Part shown: piece by piece, positions 1 through 11,246 of the stretch
Layout: the number at the start of each line of letters is the position of its first letter
Numbering within the stretch: the stretch's first letter is position 1
Assembly (NCBI GenBank): GCA_015039465.1
Contig: MU130497.1
Span: forward strand, 1,003,126 to 1,057,288
Reading direction: 5' to 3'
Length of the DNA: 54,163 nt
DNA from: Phlegmacium glaucopus
Lineage: Eukaryota; Basidiomycota; Agaricomycetes; Agaricales; Cortinariaceae
The notes under the pieces: generated by a model
Databases searched by the model: none
The model's input: only the letters and a program-made list of their open reading frames with translations
What the model was told of the DNA's origin: nothing
Translations under genes and position numbers: made by a program

Positions 1-1600
1 GGAATCTTAAATACTTAAAACGATCTTTTAGAAATTGACGGAGCAGGTCCTTTCATAAAACGTCAAAAGAGTTATTCCTCTCGACGATAATTATATTAAA
101 TTTGTATAAGTCCCAGGATTTTGTTAAGAGATGGTAGAAATTTTTTAAAGGAAAAAACCTTAAATACATTAGATGGGACTGGTTATACGAGCTTTAGTAC
201 GAATAGACACTAGTACACTGGTTACCAGACACGTGGTAGGTTTTCTATATATTTGGTGGGTGTTCAAACAAGAGAATAAAGGATGAAGGGGTCATAATAT
301 GATCATATAAATACATAGTGATAAAATAATAATAAAATAATGATCATATATACTACAAATCTTATTAACTTATATTAAAATAATAATAATAATAATAAGA
401 CAACACACTCTGGTGAGTTTATAGACCAAATATATACAAAAGATCGTAGTCTAGGTTTCCCTGATTCCGACGGAGTCCTACGAGAGTCCAACGGAGTCTG
501 TACGCGAGTCCAACGGAGTCCAACGGTGTCCTGTCGGATTCTGAAAAGTATGTATCCATTGAACGTGGAGTCCCGCTGGAGAACTGGACTTGTGGGACTC
601 GACGGACCCCGTGGGGTCCTGTAAAGTCCTGTCGGATCCCGTCTTCAGTAAAAAGGACTACATATACTCAATAATATATGTTCTACACAACTAGAAAAAG
701 GTAACTCACCCACAGTTAACTACTAATAAGGTACGACAGGATTACCCACACGATATAGTTGTTTAGATCATCGTTTACGACCTCAAGGTTCATACCAACA
801 TGGGAGACTCGAAGTGTTAAGAAAAAGGTGGTGACAGAGATATTTAGCCATACATAGTCTTAAGAACGTAGTACGAAGAGTCCTAACGTCTGAGTGTTTA
901 TACAGGACATCACTTACACTATATCCGAATAACAGTAAATGAAGGAGTAAACAACGACGTGGAGGTCAAGACAAGGACCTTCAAGGTTACCTTCGCCCCT
1001 ACATTGACGTGTCTCCAACAACTCTTTTTCACATAAAAGTTCTAATATTTTAGAGATGAGTTTTGTTATTGAGTTAGTTATGAAATATGTTAGAATATTA
1101 CGTTCAACCCAAAAGATCCTACATATACATTTTTATGATCAACGCGACAAGCGTCTGGACTATGTTAAGGTAAACCGTCTCATCTATCTGCAATTGAGTA
1201 ACGTTTGCCTATTCCTATGATGCTATGTTTTACTCGGAATATATGGATTCATTGGTAATCATTATAGGCGACCAGGTACGAGGAACGTCGAGCGTGTGCC
1301 TTAGGTGGTAAGGTTGTCATATTGTAAAGGTTCTGAAACTTAAAGTGAAGTTGATCATGTGTGTTATTGTTGTTACTAAACCTAGTTAACTTCCTACTAG
1401 TTTGAAAATTCATCAGAACGTTAAATACCGAACGTGGTTGTTAGTCAGTTTCTTAAGGATTCTGAAATGACTAACTAAATGTTAAACACATGTGTTTTCA
1501 GGTTCTGAAACAATGTTGAAGTTGTGTTAACGTATGTGTTCTTCTGAGTTTGAAGACGATACTGAAATTGTGTTGTGTTGAAAATATTGTTAAGTGGTTA
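1..1600. other. Segment in mirror state (complemented but not reversed); probable data artefact
   Basis: As printed, this stretch has inverted dinucleotide bias. In 421-660 I count 17 CpG and 2 GpC, while 1640-2150 has about 13 GpC and 1 CpG. Taking the base complement while keeping left-to-right order restores natural features. These are a TATATAAA box with a nearby ATCATGTGACC motif (about 210-255), an open frame of 94 codons at 721-1005, and a 28-base stretch (about 634-661) that matches 1878-1905 of the normal + strand at about 25 of 28 positions. No biological rearrangement makes such DNA, because strands are antiparallel. The right boundary lies between about 1,560 and 1,640. Content in true orientation looks like repeat or transposon sequence with GTCCT-type short repeats. 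No gene should be called here as printed. Confidence 0.8.
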
Positions 1601-1639
1601 ACAATGTTGTTCAAGTTGTGAGACTCTTTGACTCCCAGG

Positions 1640-2157
1640 GCCTCCAGATGTGATTTAATCCAGATGGTCAATGCACCAGGATACACTAAAGGTGTCCTGA
1701 GAAAATGGGTGACACTCAAAACTTTATCTATGCTGTCCTAGGTTGTCCTGAGGTGTCCTTGGATAAGTGTGTAACACTCAACTTTTACCTGTGCTGCTCT
1801 AGGATGTCCTGGGGTGTCCTGGGGTGTCCTGGGATGTCCTGAGTAGTGATGTGATACTAACAAATTACCCAAGGCTACCTAGGGCCAAAATCATTTTTCC
1901 TGATGCTACAGATGGTCATAAGCCTAGGTCCACGCATATAACTGTAGATGTATATAAACTAGTGATGTGTCTGTCATATACATCTTTAATGTGGTGACCT
2001 AGGCACTTACACAAACACCTAGCTGACCTCATTGTCTAAAGTAAACCCAAACACAGTGTGGCTAGTCTCTGATGAGGGAATCTCCATATTCTTAAATCTA
2101 GAAATGAGGATAATAAAACAAGATGGATTCTCTCATGTTGTCATATTGTTACATACT
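1640..2157. repeat. AT-rich repeat DNA with GTCCTGGGGT-type short tandem repeats
   Basis: Between about 1690 and 1845 the motif GGTGTCCTGG or GGATGTCCTG recurs many times, with a perfect doublet near 1808-1830. A longer block starting GGTGACACTCAA-like and ending in the GTCCT run appears twice (about 1709-1760 and 1770-1840). The stretch at 1878-1905 is the normal-orientation match to the mirrored segment at 634-661. I see no coding gene. It is probably part of a degenerate transposon lying downstream of the NLR. Confidence 0.5.
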
Positions 2158-2297
2158 TTACAGTTGGATAGAATCAAAGTCATTTGGCATAGAGTATACT
2201 TCTAATATTGAATGAACATATGGAGATAAGCATGAATGATTCAAAATATTGCTATATAAAGGTTGAAAGAAAGTATGACTTTGTTGTGAGGACTGTA

Positions 2298-5200
2298 CTA
2301 AGTAACAAGTTTGCAATGCTGATTCATAAACAAAAAATGGATTAATGAGGGAAAAATATGGAATATAAAGAATCATGCATACCTTTAAAGCTAAAACCTC
2401 TCCTGATGCATATCCAAGGCAAATTTTAGACAGATGGTGACTGACACATACTGGTCTGCGGAATAGAGGTGGAATCCAGATTTTTTGCAGGCTTTGGCTG
2501 TCAAGGATGATGTCATCATGTATGTGAAGGAAAAACAACTGCAATGAGAGAAATTTTTGGCCATGTGAACCATTAGAAATAAAAACACCATCAGGAAGTG
2601 GTGGTGATTGAAATGAAACTGAGCTATAATCCCCTAGCTCTGCCTCACACTCTCCTGTGGCTGTATTCCAGATCCGTATGGTGTGATCATCAGATGCAGA
2701 CACAATATGCATAGCATTAGGAGAGAAGACAGCAGATCTAACCAGGTCTGAATGGCCTTTCAGCTCTGCCTCACACTCTCCTGTGGCTGTATTCCAGATC
2801 CTTATGGTGTGATCATCAGATGCAGACACAATATGCATACCATCAGAAGAGAAGACAGCAAAGAAGACAGAGGATAAATGTCCTTTTAGCTCTGCTTCAC
2901 ACTCTCCTGTGGCTGTATTCCATATCCTTGCAGTGCCATCATTAGATGCAGACACAATATGCATACCATCAGAAGAGAAGACAGCAGAGAAGACTGATGA
3001 TGAATGTCCTTTCAGCTCCATTTCACACTCTCCTGTGGCTGTATTCCAGATCCGCACAGAGTGATCATCAGATGCAGATGCAATGTGCATACCATCAGGA
3101 GAAAAAACAGCAGAGAGGACCCAGTTTGAATGTCCTTTCAGTTCTGCTTCACACTCTCCTGTGGTTGTATTCCAGATACATGCAGTCTGGTCATCAGATG
3201 CAGAGACAATGTAAGTACCATCAGGAGAGAAGACAGCAGACAAGACTGAAGATGAATGCCCCTTCAATTCTGCTTCCCACTCTCCCATGGGTGTAAGCCA
3301 TATCTGTGCAGTGTGATCATCAGATGCAGTCACAATATACATACCATCAGGAGAAAAGACAGCAGAGAACACAGAGGATAAATGTCCTTTTAGCTCTCCT
3401 TCACACTCTCCTGTGGCTGTATTCCAGACCTTGGCAGTGTGATCATTAGATGCAGATAAAATATGCATACCATGAGGAGAGAAGACAGCAGAGAAGACAG
3501 AGGATGAATGCCCTCTCAATTCTGCTTCACACTCTCCTGTGGCTGTATTCCAGATCCGTGCAGTATGATCATCAGATGCAGAAACAATATGCATACCATC
3601 ACATGAAAACACAGCAGATCTAACTATGTCTGAATGGCCTTTCAGCTCTGCCTCACACTCTCCTGTGGCTGTATTCCAGATCCTTATGGTGTGATCATCA
3701 GATGCAGACACAATATGCACACCATCAGGAGAGAAGACAGCAGATCTAACCAAGTCTGAATGGCCTTTCAGCTCTGAATCACATTCTCCTGTGGTTGTAT
3801 TCCAAATCCTTGCAGTACCATCATTAGATGCAGACACAATATACATACCATCAGGAGAGAAGACAGCAGAGAAGACAGAGGATGAATGTCCACTCAGTTC
3901 TGCTTCACACTCTCCTGTGGCTGTATTCCAGATCTGTGCAGTGTGATCATCAGATGCAGAAACAATATGCATACCATCAGGTGAAAACACAGCAGATCTA
4001 ACCAGGTCTGAATGACCTTTCAGCTCTGCCTCACACTCTCCTGTGGCTGTATTCCAGATCCGTATGGTGTGATCATCAGATGCAGACACAATATGCACAC
4101 CATCAGGAGAGAATACAGCACAGTTGACCCAATTGGAATGTCCTTTTAGCTCTGCTTCACACTCTCCTGTGGCTGTATTCCAGATCTGTGCAATCTGATC
4201 ATCCGATGCAGACACAATATACATACCATCAGGAGAAAATACAGCAGAGTTAACTGTAGATGAATGTCTCAAAACTGCTCCAGACAGACTCCATGCTTTT
4301 CTCCTTCCTATACAGAGCTTCCAGGGACAGTCCATCTTACTTCCATACATTTTCCAGATATCTGAATTTTCTGGCAGCCAAGCTAATGCTGAAGGGCATC
4401 CTTCAAGACTATTTTTTTTAATAAAATCATAATTTTCTTTCAAGAACCTTCCAGCATCAATCACTGTCATCTTCAACAACTTCTGGGTCTTTTCTCTATT
4501 ATAAGTGCAATTCTTCTGCAGAAACATATCCACTTACATTTGCCCAATTTTCTAGCTTATACAGTGAATGCATTGCCATTCCCAACTTTCCTAAAATACT
4601 CAAACAATCCATCCATCGCAAAAGATGTCTTTGGAAAAAATGCTTCACTTCATCAATTTCATTGTTGTTGTCTATATATGTGAAATGTGAAACCCAACTA
4701 CCACAAGCATATGCAAGAGATTCACAGATATCTCCACGCCTCCTCTCTGCCAAGTAAGATACCTGTTCTTGCTCTGACCATTCTTTCTCCATCAAGGATA
4801 GACACTGAAGTGCTAAATGCTTATGTGAAATACAGGGGTCAATGTAGTACTTTGAGGAAAGAATTTGATTACTGATGAAATCACAGAAAGAGGCATGGAA
4901 TGTTGAGATGGGTACATCAGGGTCTTGAGATGGAATATATATCAAGGAATGAAGAGAAGAAAGGGCAGCCTTAGTGTGCTCTATGGGCATTTGCATCAAA
5001 GTACTGATGGCAATCATAGAGAGAGGATTATAGACATATACAACAGCTGTAAGAACCATGTCTATATCTGATGCCTCCCAAGTACTTGTTGAGTCATAGG
5101 CAGCATCCAAAATTCTTTCATAAAGAACATGTAGTGGCTGGATTAGACCAGATGTTATCCCCAATGCAGAATTGACCACATCTGAAAGACGCCTAGGCAT

Positions 5201-6706
5201 GCTAAAGCTCCCCCTCTGAGCAATATATTTGCAGACAGTTGCTGCATAAATGAACAAAGTGCCAGACATATTGACCAGGCTTTCAAGCTCAGCCTGGGGG
5301 GGCCAATTATGCCTATTGTGCTTCACTTGGCCAAGCAAGCAAGCTTTAATATAAAGCTCAATGTCAGCCTTGACAATGTCCTTCTCAACCTCATGAAGGA
5401 TGAAGCTGGAATGGCCCAAATAACCATCAAAAGTCTCTCTAATCACTATTTCTGGATGACTAGTGATGAAGAACTTGACTGGAAGAGATTTACTGTGTTT
5501 TAAGATCACAGAAAGCAACTCAGCCACAAGGGACTGGTTAGAGCACTCATCCAGAGCATCAAGAACAATAACTGGGACAACTACTACTTCTCTGGTATCC
5601 CTGTATGCAATGAGTGGTTTAACAATGAAATTCAGGAATTGTTTGCTAATCCTCCAAGATGAGCAGGCAGGATTGGCTTCCACCACATCCACAATAAGTT
5701 GTGGCAGGGAAGGAAGATACCTAGTCAACTGAAGAGCAATGGTGGGGATGATGCAATGAACATCACTAGTATCAATCCGAAGATGAGAACAGAAGAAGGA
5801 ACCACCAAAAGAATGCTCTTCATGAAGGATTTCACTGAATGAGTAAGCAATTGTTGTCTTGCCGGTTCCAGCCACCCCGGTCAGCCAGTATACCTTTGTG
5901 GTCGTATTATCACTTGCCCATACTCGCAATGTATCAAGGATTGCCTTGCGAGTGTTCTCCGTACATGCGTTGCGTAGAGATGCTGCGTCATATTCCGCAA
6001 ACTCGGCACGTGGCAAGAGATTCTCACGTAGCACCGTCTATAAACTATGTTTTAGTGCGAAGATCGTCCTACTTTAAAACCATACATGCTCACGAAGAAT
6101 TGAGGCTTCCTTCCGTCATTGGTAGAGATATTAAAGATCTGTCAAGATAGAACCGTTAGCACACAGATTAGCATTCACGCTACTAGAATGATACCTACCG
6201 CCCCCTGATGTATATATACATTACGAGCACCTTGGAACAAAGACATAGGGGGGTTCGGAGACATGGGCTAAACGAGCAGTAATTAGTGACAACGGCCGTG
6301 AGCGCAACATGAGTGCTGACCATGGCTGGAGGTTCTGGTCCTGGGCTACCACCAGAAGCAAGTTGCCTGGGCAGAGCAGACATCGATGCTGAAGCAGGTA
6401 CGGAAATGGGAGGGAATAGTGTGTGTGTTTCCGGAGTCGCAACTGCTGTGGCAGATTTATGATCGACGCCAACCACAGGGACCATTTGGGGCGGCGGATT
6501 ACTTGAGATTGAGAAATTAAGTCAATACCGTTGGGCAACAGCGATTGACCTGCTCACCTTGTTCCTGCATCTGTTTGGTTACCAGCGGTTGCATCAACGA
6601 CGATCGATGCTGGTGTCGGCGGGTGTGAATGAGAAGATAACTTCCCTTTAACATATCGGACTGCTTTTTTTAAGCGATTGGTACGTGGTGGTCTTTCGCT
6701 CGACAT
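2298..6706 (-). CDS. NACHT-WD40 NLR-like STAND protein
   Basis: This is a fungal NLR, a signal-transducing NTPase thought to act in non-self recognition. My model has six exons: 6706-6558, 6501-6231, 6138-6094, 6037-4538, 4482-2383 and 2318-2298. The frame closes at 1,361 residues. Residues 1-155 are a basic, then Pro/Ser/Thr-rich N-terminus. The NACHT follows: P-loop GVAGTGKTT near residue 209, Walker B VIVLDALDEC near 315, and sensor-1 region FITSHPE near 348, where His replaces the usual Arg. After a helical linker come 13 WD40 repeats of exactly 42 residues (about 726-1272) and a short tail typical of these proteins. The NACHT-WD junction is a 55-nt phase-0 intron (4537-4483, GTAAGT...CAG). 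The exon 2 donor (AAG|GTGCTC) is the least certain join. The start is the first ATG of a basic N-terminus (MSSERPPR). The NACHT open frame begins at a GTG and so must be spliced to upstream exons. Confidence 0.87.
2635..4272 (-). repeat. 13 x 126-bp tandem array coding WD40 blades
   Basis: The array lies within the NLR gene. Each unit encodes a 42-residue blade of the form GHS-xxV-xSAVFSPDGMHIVSAS-DDHT-xxIWNTATGECEAEL. Units are nearly identical except at a few positions: the three residues after GHS (SSV, NWV, DLV, DIV), the residues after DD or ND (HT, GT, QT), and the pair before IW (IR, AQ, AR, AC, VR). Concentrated variation at these surface positions, on an otherwise homogenised background, is the pattern known from HET-E/HNWD-type recognition domains. 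Confidence 0.9.
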
Positions 6707-7613
6707 GATAGTCAAGAGTGAGGGCGCCAATAGACAGTTGGGGCTGTTAAGAGTTTGTTCTTCCCACAATGAACAGCCTCGCTGAACCGTGCACAACTTT
6801 AAATTCCGACTCCGCCTGTATTTTTAGCGTTTAGGCCTTCTAATAATCCGTTGCACGCAAGCTAGAGGGAATCTTGACTTCTTTCAGACGTCAAAAGCAG
6901 TTGAAGGCATCTTATTCCATGAACCATGACTCTACCCGTCTCACTGACTAGTAGTACTAGTACCTTCACTGGCATCGCGGTTTATAGTCAATTCTAGTGA
7001 TAGATAGTTTACATTATTAATCTTACATCATGCTTCAAAAATATAGCACCGATTATTTTCAGAATTTTAATGGAATTTTGGGACCTATTTTAACACTGTC
7101 CTTGAATCCCATACTTCCTCATAACCCGTAGCCTGAGCGTCCACTGAGAGATATGGGTTAAGAGGGAGTCGACTGAATAGGATTTTAGATAGTAGTCCCG
7201 CCCCACCAGTGATTCAAGCTTAAGCAAGTTTATCACATTCGATGTAGTTGCCCAGTGATAGACCACGGAATTACATTTCTATTCCAGTGATAAATTATCA
7301 AGAAATACATAATCAAGTAGGAAGAAAGGATTCTCGTCTATTAATGAACACCAGAGTAGCAACCGAGAGTAACCATCTTGGTGGGTATGTGTAATTTGGT
7401 GATAACATATGATTGTGGCCGTAAGTACGTGTAAGTCCGTGTGCCTGCCCCCTGTGAATATAATGGATGGATGGATGTGCCTGCTTGCGTGAGATGGGAT
7501 GGGTGAATAGATGTTTGTAAGACAAGGAGGGACGGAGGAGTGGGAGAAGGGGGGAAGGAAGGAGGCGAATATAAGATAAGAGTCTAGAGAGACCTGCTCC
7601 GCAAACACAACAA
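6707..7613. other. Intergenic: NLR 5' flank and NIPA 3' flank
   Basis: No gene is supported here. The left part is upstream of the NLR start. The right part follows the NIPA stop at 7614. There is a short GGAT-rich stretch near 7461-7473. The open frames present are short, lack splice-joined homology and look like chance. Confidence 0.5.
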
Positions 7614-9430
7614 TTATCTTGGTGTTATCCGCACATCTGTCAAAGAAGAATTTGTTACTGGCGAACGATTATGACGCGGCGCCATCGCTGTTGGTCGTGG
7701 TTGACGTGATTGTTGTTGTTGTCGTAGTTTCCCTTTTCTCAACAATGCTCGTCTATCAGCATCTGGACCTTCTTCATCCTCATGTCCATCCTCTGACTCA
7801 TCCAGTTCTGCAAGTTGACGCAAGTCTTTCAAATTCTGCTGTATCTTGTGTTGTTGTTGACGTGGGTGGGAAGGAGGAGGAAGCATTGCAGGATCTCCAT
7901 CTGATTCTTCGAAAGCATTGAAAAGTGTTGTTGTTTGTGACTGATAAAGAGAACTTTGTCTTCCATGTCTTCCTCTTGAACCTCCAACTCCATCCATGTG
8001 CACGTCGATGCCTCCATCCGGGGCGTTGCCGTTCCATCCATCTATGGACATCCGTCCTTGAAGGCTTAACCGTGGATTCATCAGCCCTCCAGCAAGTGCC
8101 GAGTGGCTGTGGGCATTTCCGTTAGGGTGGTCGAGTGGTGGGTCGGATACCCGAGAGAGGTTGAGAAGATGTACTCCAAGGAAGGTAACAAGGAAGCCTG
8201 CAATGAGGGACATGATGTTCGTTGTATCAGTGGTATTGAAACCTTGGAAAAGGATAAGGGAGGCGACAATGGTGGCACTGGAGAATCCGACATAGTACAT
8301 TGGGTTGACGCTGCAAAAGGAAGTCAATAAAGGCAACTCGAAAAAGATCGAACGCAATGAGTCTCTATACGCACACATTGGTGGAGAATGTATCCAGTGC
8401 CTTATTAAAGTAGTGCATCTGCACCACGATACAGAATGCGACAATGATGCCGAAAACGTATGTACTGGGATGCGTAAACTGGTTGTTGCCTCCAAATGTT
8501 AGTTTGACGGCGACGCCGAAGCCTTTGACGGCCATAATGGAGATAGAGCCGACAAGAGAGCAGATAGAGATATATACGATGGGATTTGTCCGCCCATGTT
8601 TTGGGACGACAGAGTATATCATGAAAAGGGTGAAGACGACAACACTGAAACAATACAATAGAAATCCTAAAGAGTTTCAATATGGTTGATTGGTGACGAA
8701 AAATACCGAATCACACCTGGTTGTAGAGCAAAGTGTAGAATCTCATCCACCGCCTCGACAGGTTTGTCCGCTGGTGCATGTAGAACAATGATAAGCGATC
8801 CAAGCAGACACAACGTGCAACCCACTCGACCTAGATGGCCGAGTTCTTCGTGAAGTAGAAATGATGCGAGGATAGCGCTGGTTGAAGCGATCAGCGAATT
8901 AGCGAGTCATGATAGGACGACATGAACAATTCTGAGGACATACCCAATCAACACACTGAGAGCACCTAATGGAGTGACCAATATTGGAGGGGCAAAGGTA
9001 TAGGCGGCAAAGTTGGCAACTGCAGAGTGACAAAGAAGTTGGTCAAGAGATCCCCGTTGTTATAGATGACATGGTCCCACCTTCGCCTAAAACCACTATC
9101 ATGCCGGAACATACAATCTCAGACCAGAATCAAAAAAAGGAACGATAACTGAACGCACAAGTCGACATGCCAGCCCACCAAATTGGATTCCACAGGTATG
9201 ACATATTATCTGACGCCTGTGCACCATATGCAGAGTTCAAAGCAGCATCGTTCAAGCCCTGGAAAGGTTTCAAAAGAAAAAGAAGGGGGAATTTTTTTTA
9301 ATGAAATTAATGACATACAATTATGTTTTAGTCAAATCGGAAAACGAACCTTTTTGGTGATAATGAAACTACTTCCTATAGCAGCTGAGCTGGCCATGGC
9401 AAGTAAGAGGCCGATGTATTTATCCTCCAT
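7614..9430 (-). CDS. NIPA-type magnesium transporter (DUF803 family)
   Basis: This is a multi-spanning membrane protein of the NIPA family, expected to carry Mg2+ across the plasma or endosomal membrane. The N-terminus MEDKYIGLLLAMASSAAIGS at 9430, followed by SFIITKK, is the diagnostic first helix. Later exons on the same strand give the conserved segments FAPPILVTPLGALSVLIG, ASFLLHEELGHLGRVGC, YCFSVVVFTLFMIYSVVP and HYFNKALDTFSTN. The last membrane helices are FSSATIVASLILFQGF and the IMSLIAGFLVTFLGVHLLNL region. One clear intron (GTATGT...CAACCAG, about 8962-8899) joins SVLIG to AILASF. The C-terminal tail of about 170 residues is hydrophilic, Gln- and Ser-rich with an acidic patch, so it is probably cytosolic and disordered. 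I chose the ATG of MEDKYIG over upstream in-frame ATGs because homologues start there. Exon borders in 9000-9340 were not all resolved. Confidence 0.85.
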
Positions 9431-10174
9431 AGTGTCCTTAACAGTACTGAGTTCGTTGACGGGGGGGAGCAAATAGAGCGGCGGTGAAACCGATGCGGAA
9501 GGGATAACTGGACGGGACGGTAATAAGGAAGGGAAAGCACGACTCTCATACTCTACAGTCAGTGGCAACAGCATTGCGGTGTCAGGCACGTGATTCAATC
9601 ATTCTCTCATGCAAGCATTTGCCATTCGATTATCGCTCACGCAAAAATGCAATCTTTAACTAGGACTTTCCAAGCTTGCTTTTAATTACTTATTAGTCTG
9701 TATGGCAGGTTGTACAAATCCAGGCCTTTTTCTTGAAACAGGTGCGCAAGGTGCAGGAGACATTAGTGGCGTACCAACAAGACCAAATAAAGAGGGTATA
9801 AAGGCAAATCACCAACATCACTGAAACTTTCACGACACTTTGCCCCCCTTCCATCTGCCTACTTGAGCCAGGACGGGTCTTCCTATTTCGATGTCGAAGA
9901 GTGTAATATAAGCTTCGCTTTCGCTAGCAACACTAGCCTTGTTTCAAGGCGATGATGGATTTCTAGATAGTAGTGCAAGCTACATCCACACAATTAAATT
10001 TTTTTTTGCCATAATTTCAAGCATTAAGCAGTATGCCAGTCGTAAGGGTAGCTACTTGCCTAGCCTGACTCCATGCATCAACCAATTTCTGGAATTTCTC
10101 AGGAGCTGCTGACCAGCCAAAGGGATGTCCGTGCGCCATATGAAATTGTACGAAGGAATAGTACAAAAGAAATT
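9431..10174. other. Intergenic: NIPA promoter side and S26 3' flank
   Basis: I see no gene. The stretch lies upstream of the NIPA start and downstream of the ribosomal protein S26 stop (both minus-strand genes). It should carry the NIPA promoter and the S26 polyadenylation region. No repeat or element was recognised. Confidence 0.5.
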
Positions 10175-10867
10175 TTAAGCCTTCGCAGCAGCAGCAGCTC
10201 CCTTCGCTTCCTCAGCTGCAGCAACAGCGGGATTCACTTTCTTTCCGTCCTTCCATCGGACACGTGGGGGTGGTGCACGGTTACGGCGACCCTCGCGAGA
10301 GCGGACACGGACGACTAGAAGGTATGCACAGATCAGAATTAGACAGCGAGGTTATAATAGATTCTTACCATGGGAGTGAATGGCGCATGAGACGCAGTAC
10401 GCAATTTTGATATACAATTTTGGGATGACATATTCTATGAAAGCCTCCTTAAATCTAATCGCATAGCAAGTAGGAAAGAAAAGGACGTACCGGGATAAAC
10501 GCTAGCTTCGCTAATATCTCGAACAGCAGCACTTTCGACCATATTCCTCACTGTGAAACGCTTGATAGCCTTGTCCTTCGGAACGCAGCGAGAGCAGTTG
10601 GAGCAACGCATGAAGGTAACATGGCCACGACCCTTCTTGTTACGGCCACCATTTCTTCTTTTCTTTGTCTATTGGAAATGAAACAATCGAATCAGTGTCC
10701 ACCTTCAGAAAAAAACCCCACACGGAAGGGTATCCCAAAATCGTCCATCTGACATCCAAATACTCTGAGATACATCCAACTCATTTTCACCACAAACAGC
10801 CCAGATCATAGTCATAAAAACATCGGAGATACCCTCGGCAGAGATTTGACCTTAAAAGACTCACCAT
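10175..10867 (-). CDS. RPS26: 40S ribosomal protein S26 (eS26)
   Basis: This is a small-subunit ribosomal protein near the mRNA exit channel. The model has four exons and gives 128 residues, close to the family norm. The first intron follows immediately after the ATG (ATG|GTGAGT, 10864-10669), an arrangement common in fungal ribosomal protein genes. The mature N-terminus [18 protein letters not shown] is typical. Zinc ligands are visible at C23, C26, C74 and C77 (RCSNC and YCVSCAIH, the latter being the S26e signature). The C-terminus ends in an Ala-rich tail. Introns 2 and 3 split after VYP and within SHV. The gene is divergent from the secreted-protein gene at 11247, with about 380 bp between the two ATGs. 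Confidence 0.95.
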
Positions 10868-11246
10868 CTTGAGTGTTGAGGTCGGAGGCGATGTGTTGAA
10901 CGACGATGAGCAGATTCAGTATGGTGTTCGGCTACAAGCATTCCCACACAACGGCCGGAGCCCGGCATTCAGGCACCTCTTGCCGAATTCTATTTTAGGC
11001 ACGAATATAACAATCATGATGAACAATGGGATCAAATCCTGGCAACCATTACTCTTTGTTCTCCTTGTATAAAGCCTGAGGTAGCATGTTTGGACAGGAC
11101 AGACTGCGTTTCTTTGGCCTACCTCCCTCTTTTTTCCTTCACTTTTTTCTTGCATTATTCTCGAGCCGGGTGCTCACTTGAAAGTTGACCGTTTAACATT
11201 CAGACCTCAACGTTAGATTCACCACTTTCAACGTTCTTTTTTGACC
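10868..11246. promoter_or_regulatory. Divergent intergenic promoter region (S26 / secreted protein)
   Basis: The 379 bp between the two start codons must hold both promoters. A pyrimidine-rich run (about 11118-11162) lies about 100 bp upstream of the plus-strand ATG. I could not pick a convincing TATA box for either gene. Confidence 0.4.

Noticed and set aside
1498..1719. 73-codon minus-strand frame at the left end
   Set aside because: It straddles the boundary of the mirrored segment, so the printed frame is not real.
2946..3296. Plus-strand frames inside the WD40 array
   Set aside because: They are periodic shadows of the 126-bp repeats on the opposite strand.
7619..7921. 100-codon plus-strand frame opposite the NIPA tail
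   Set aside because: It is antisense to the low-complexity Gln/Asp-rich coding tail and rich in Val from GTT repeats, so it is a shadow frame.
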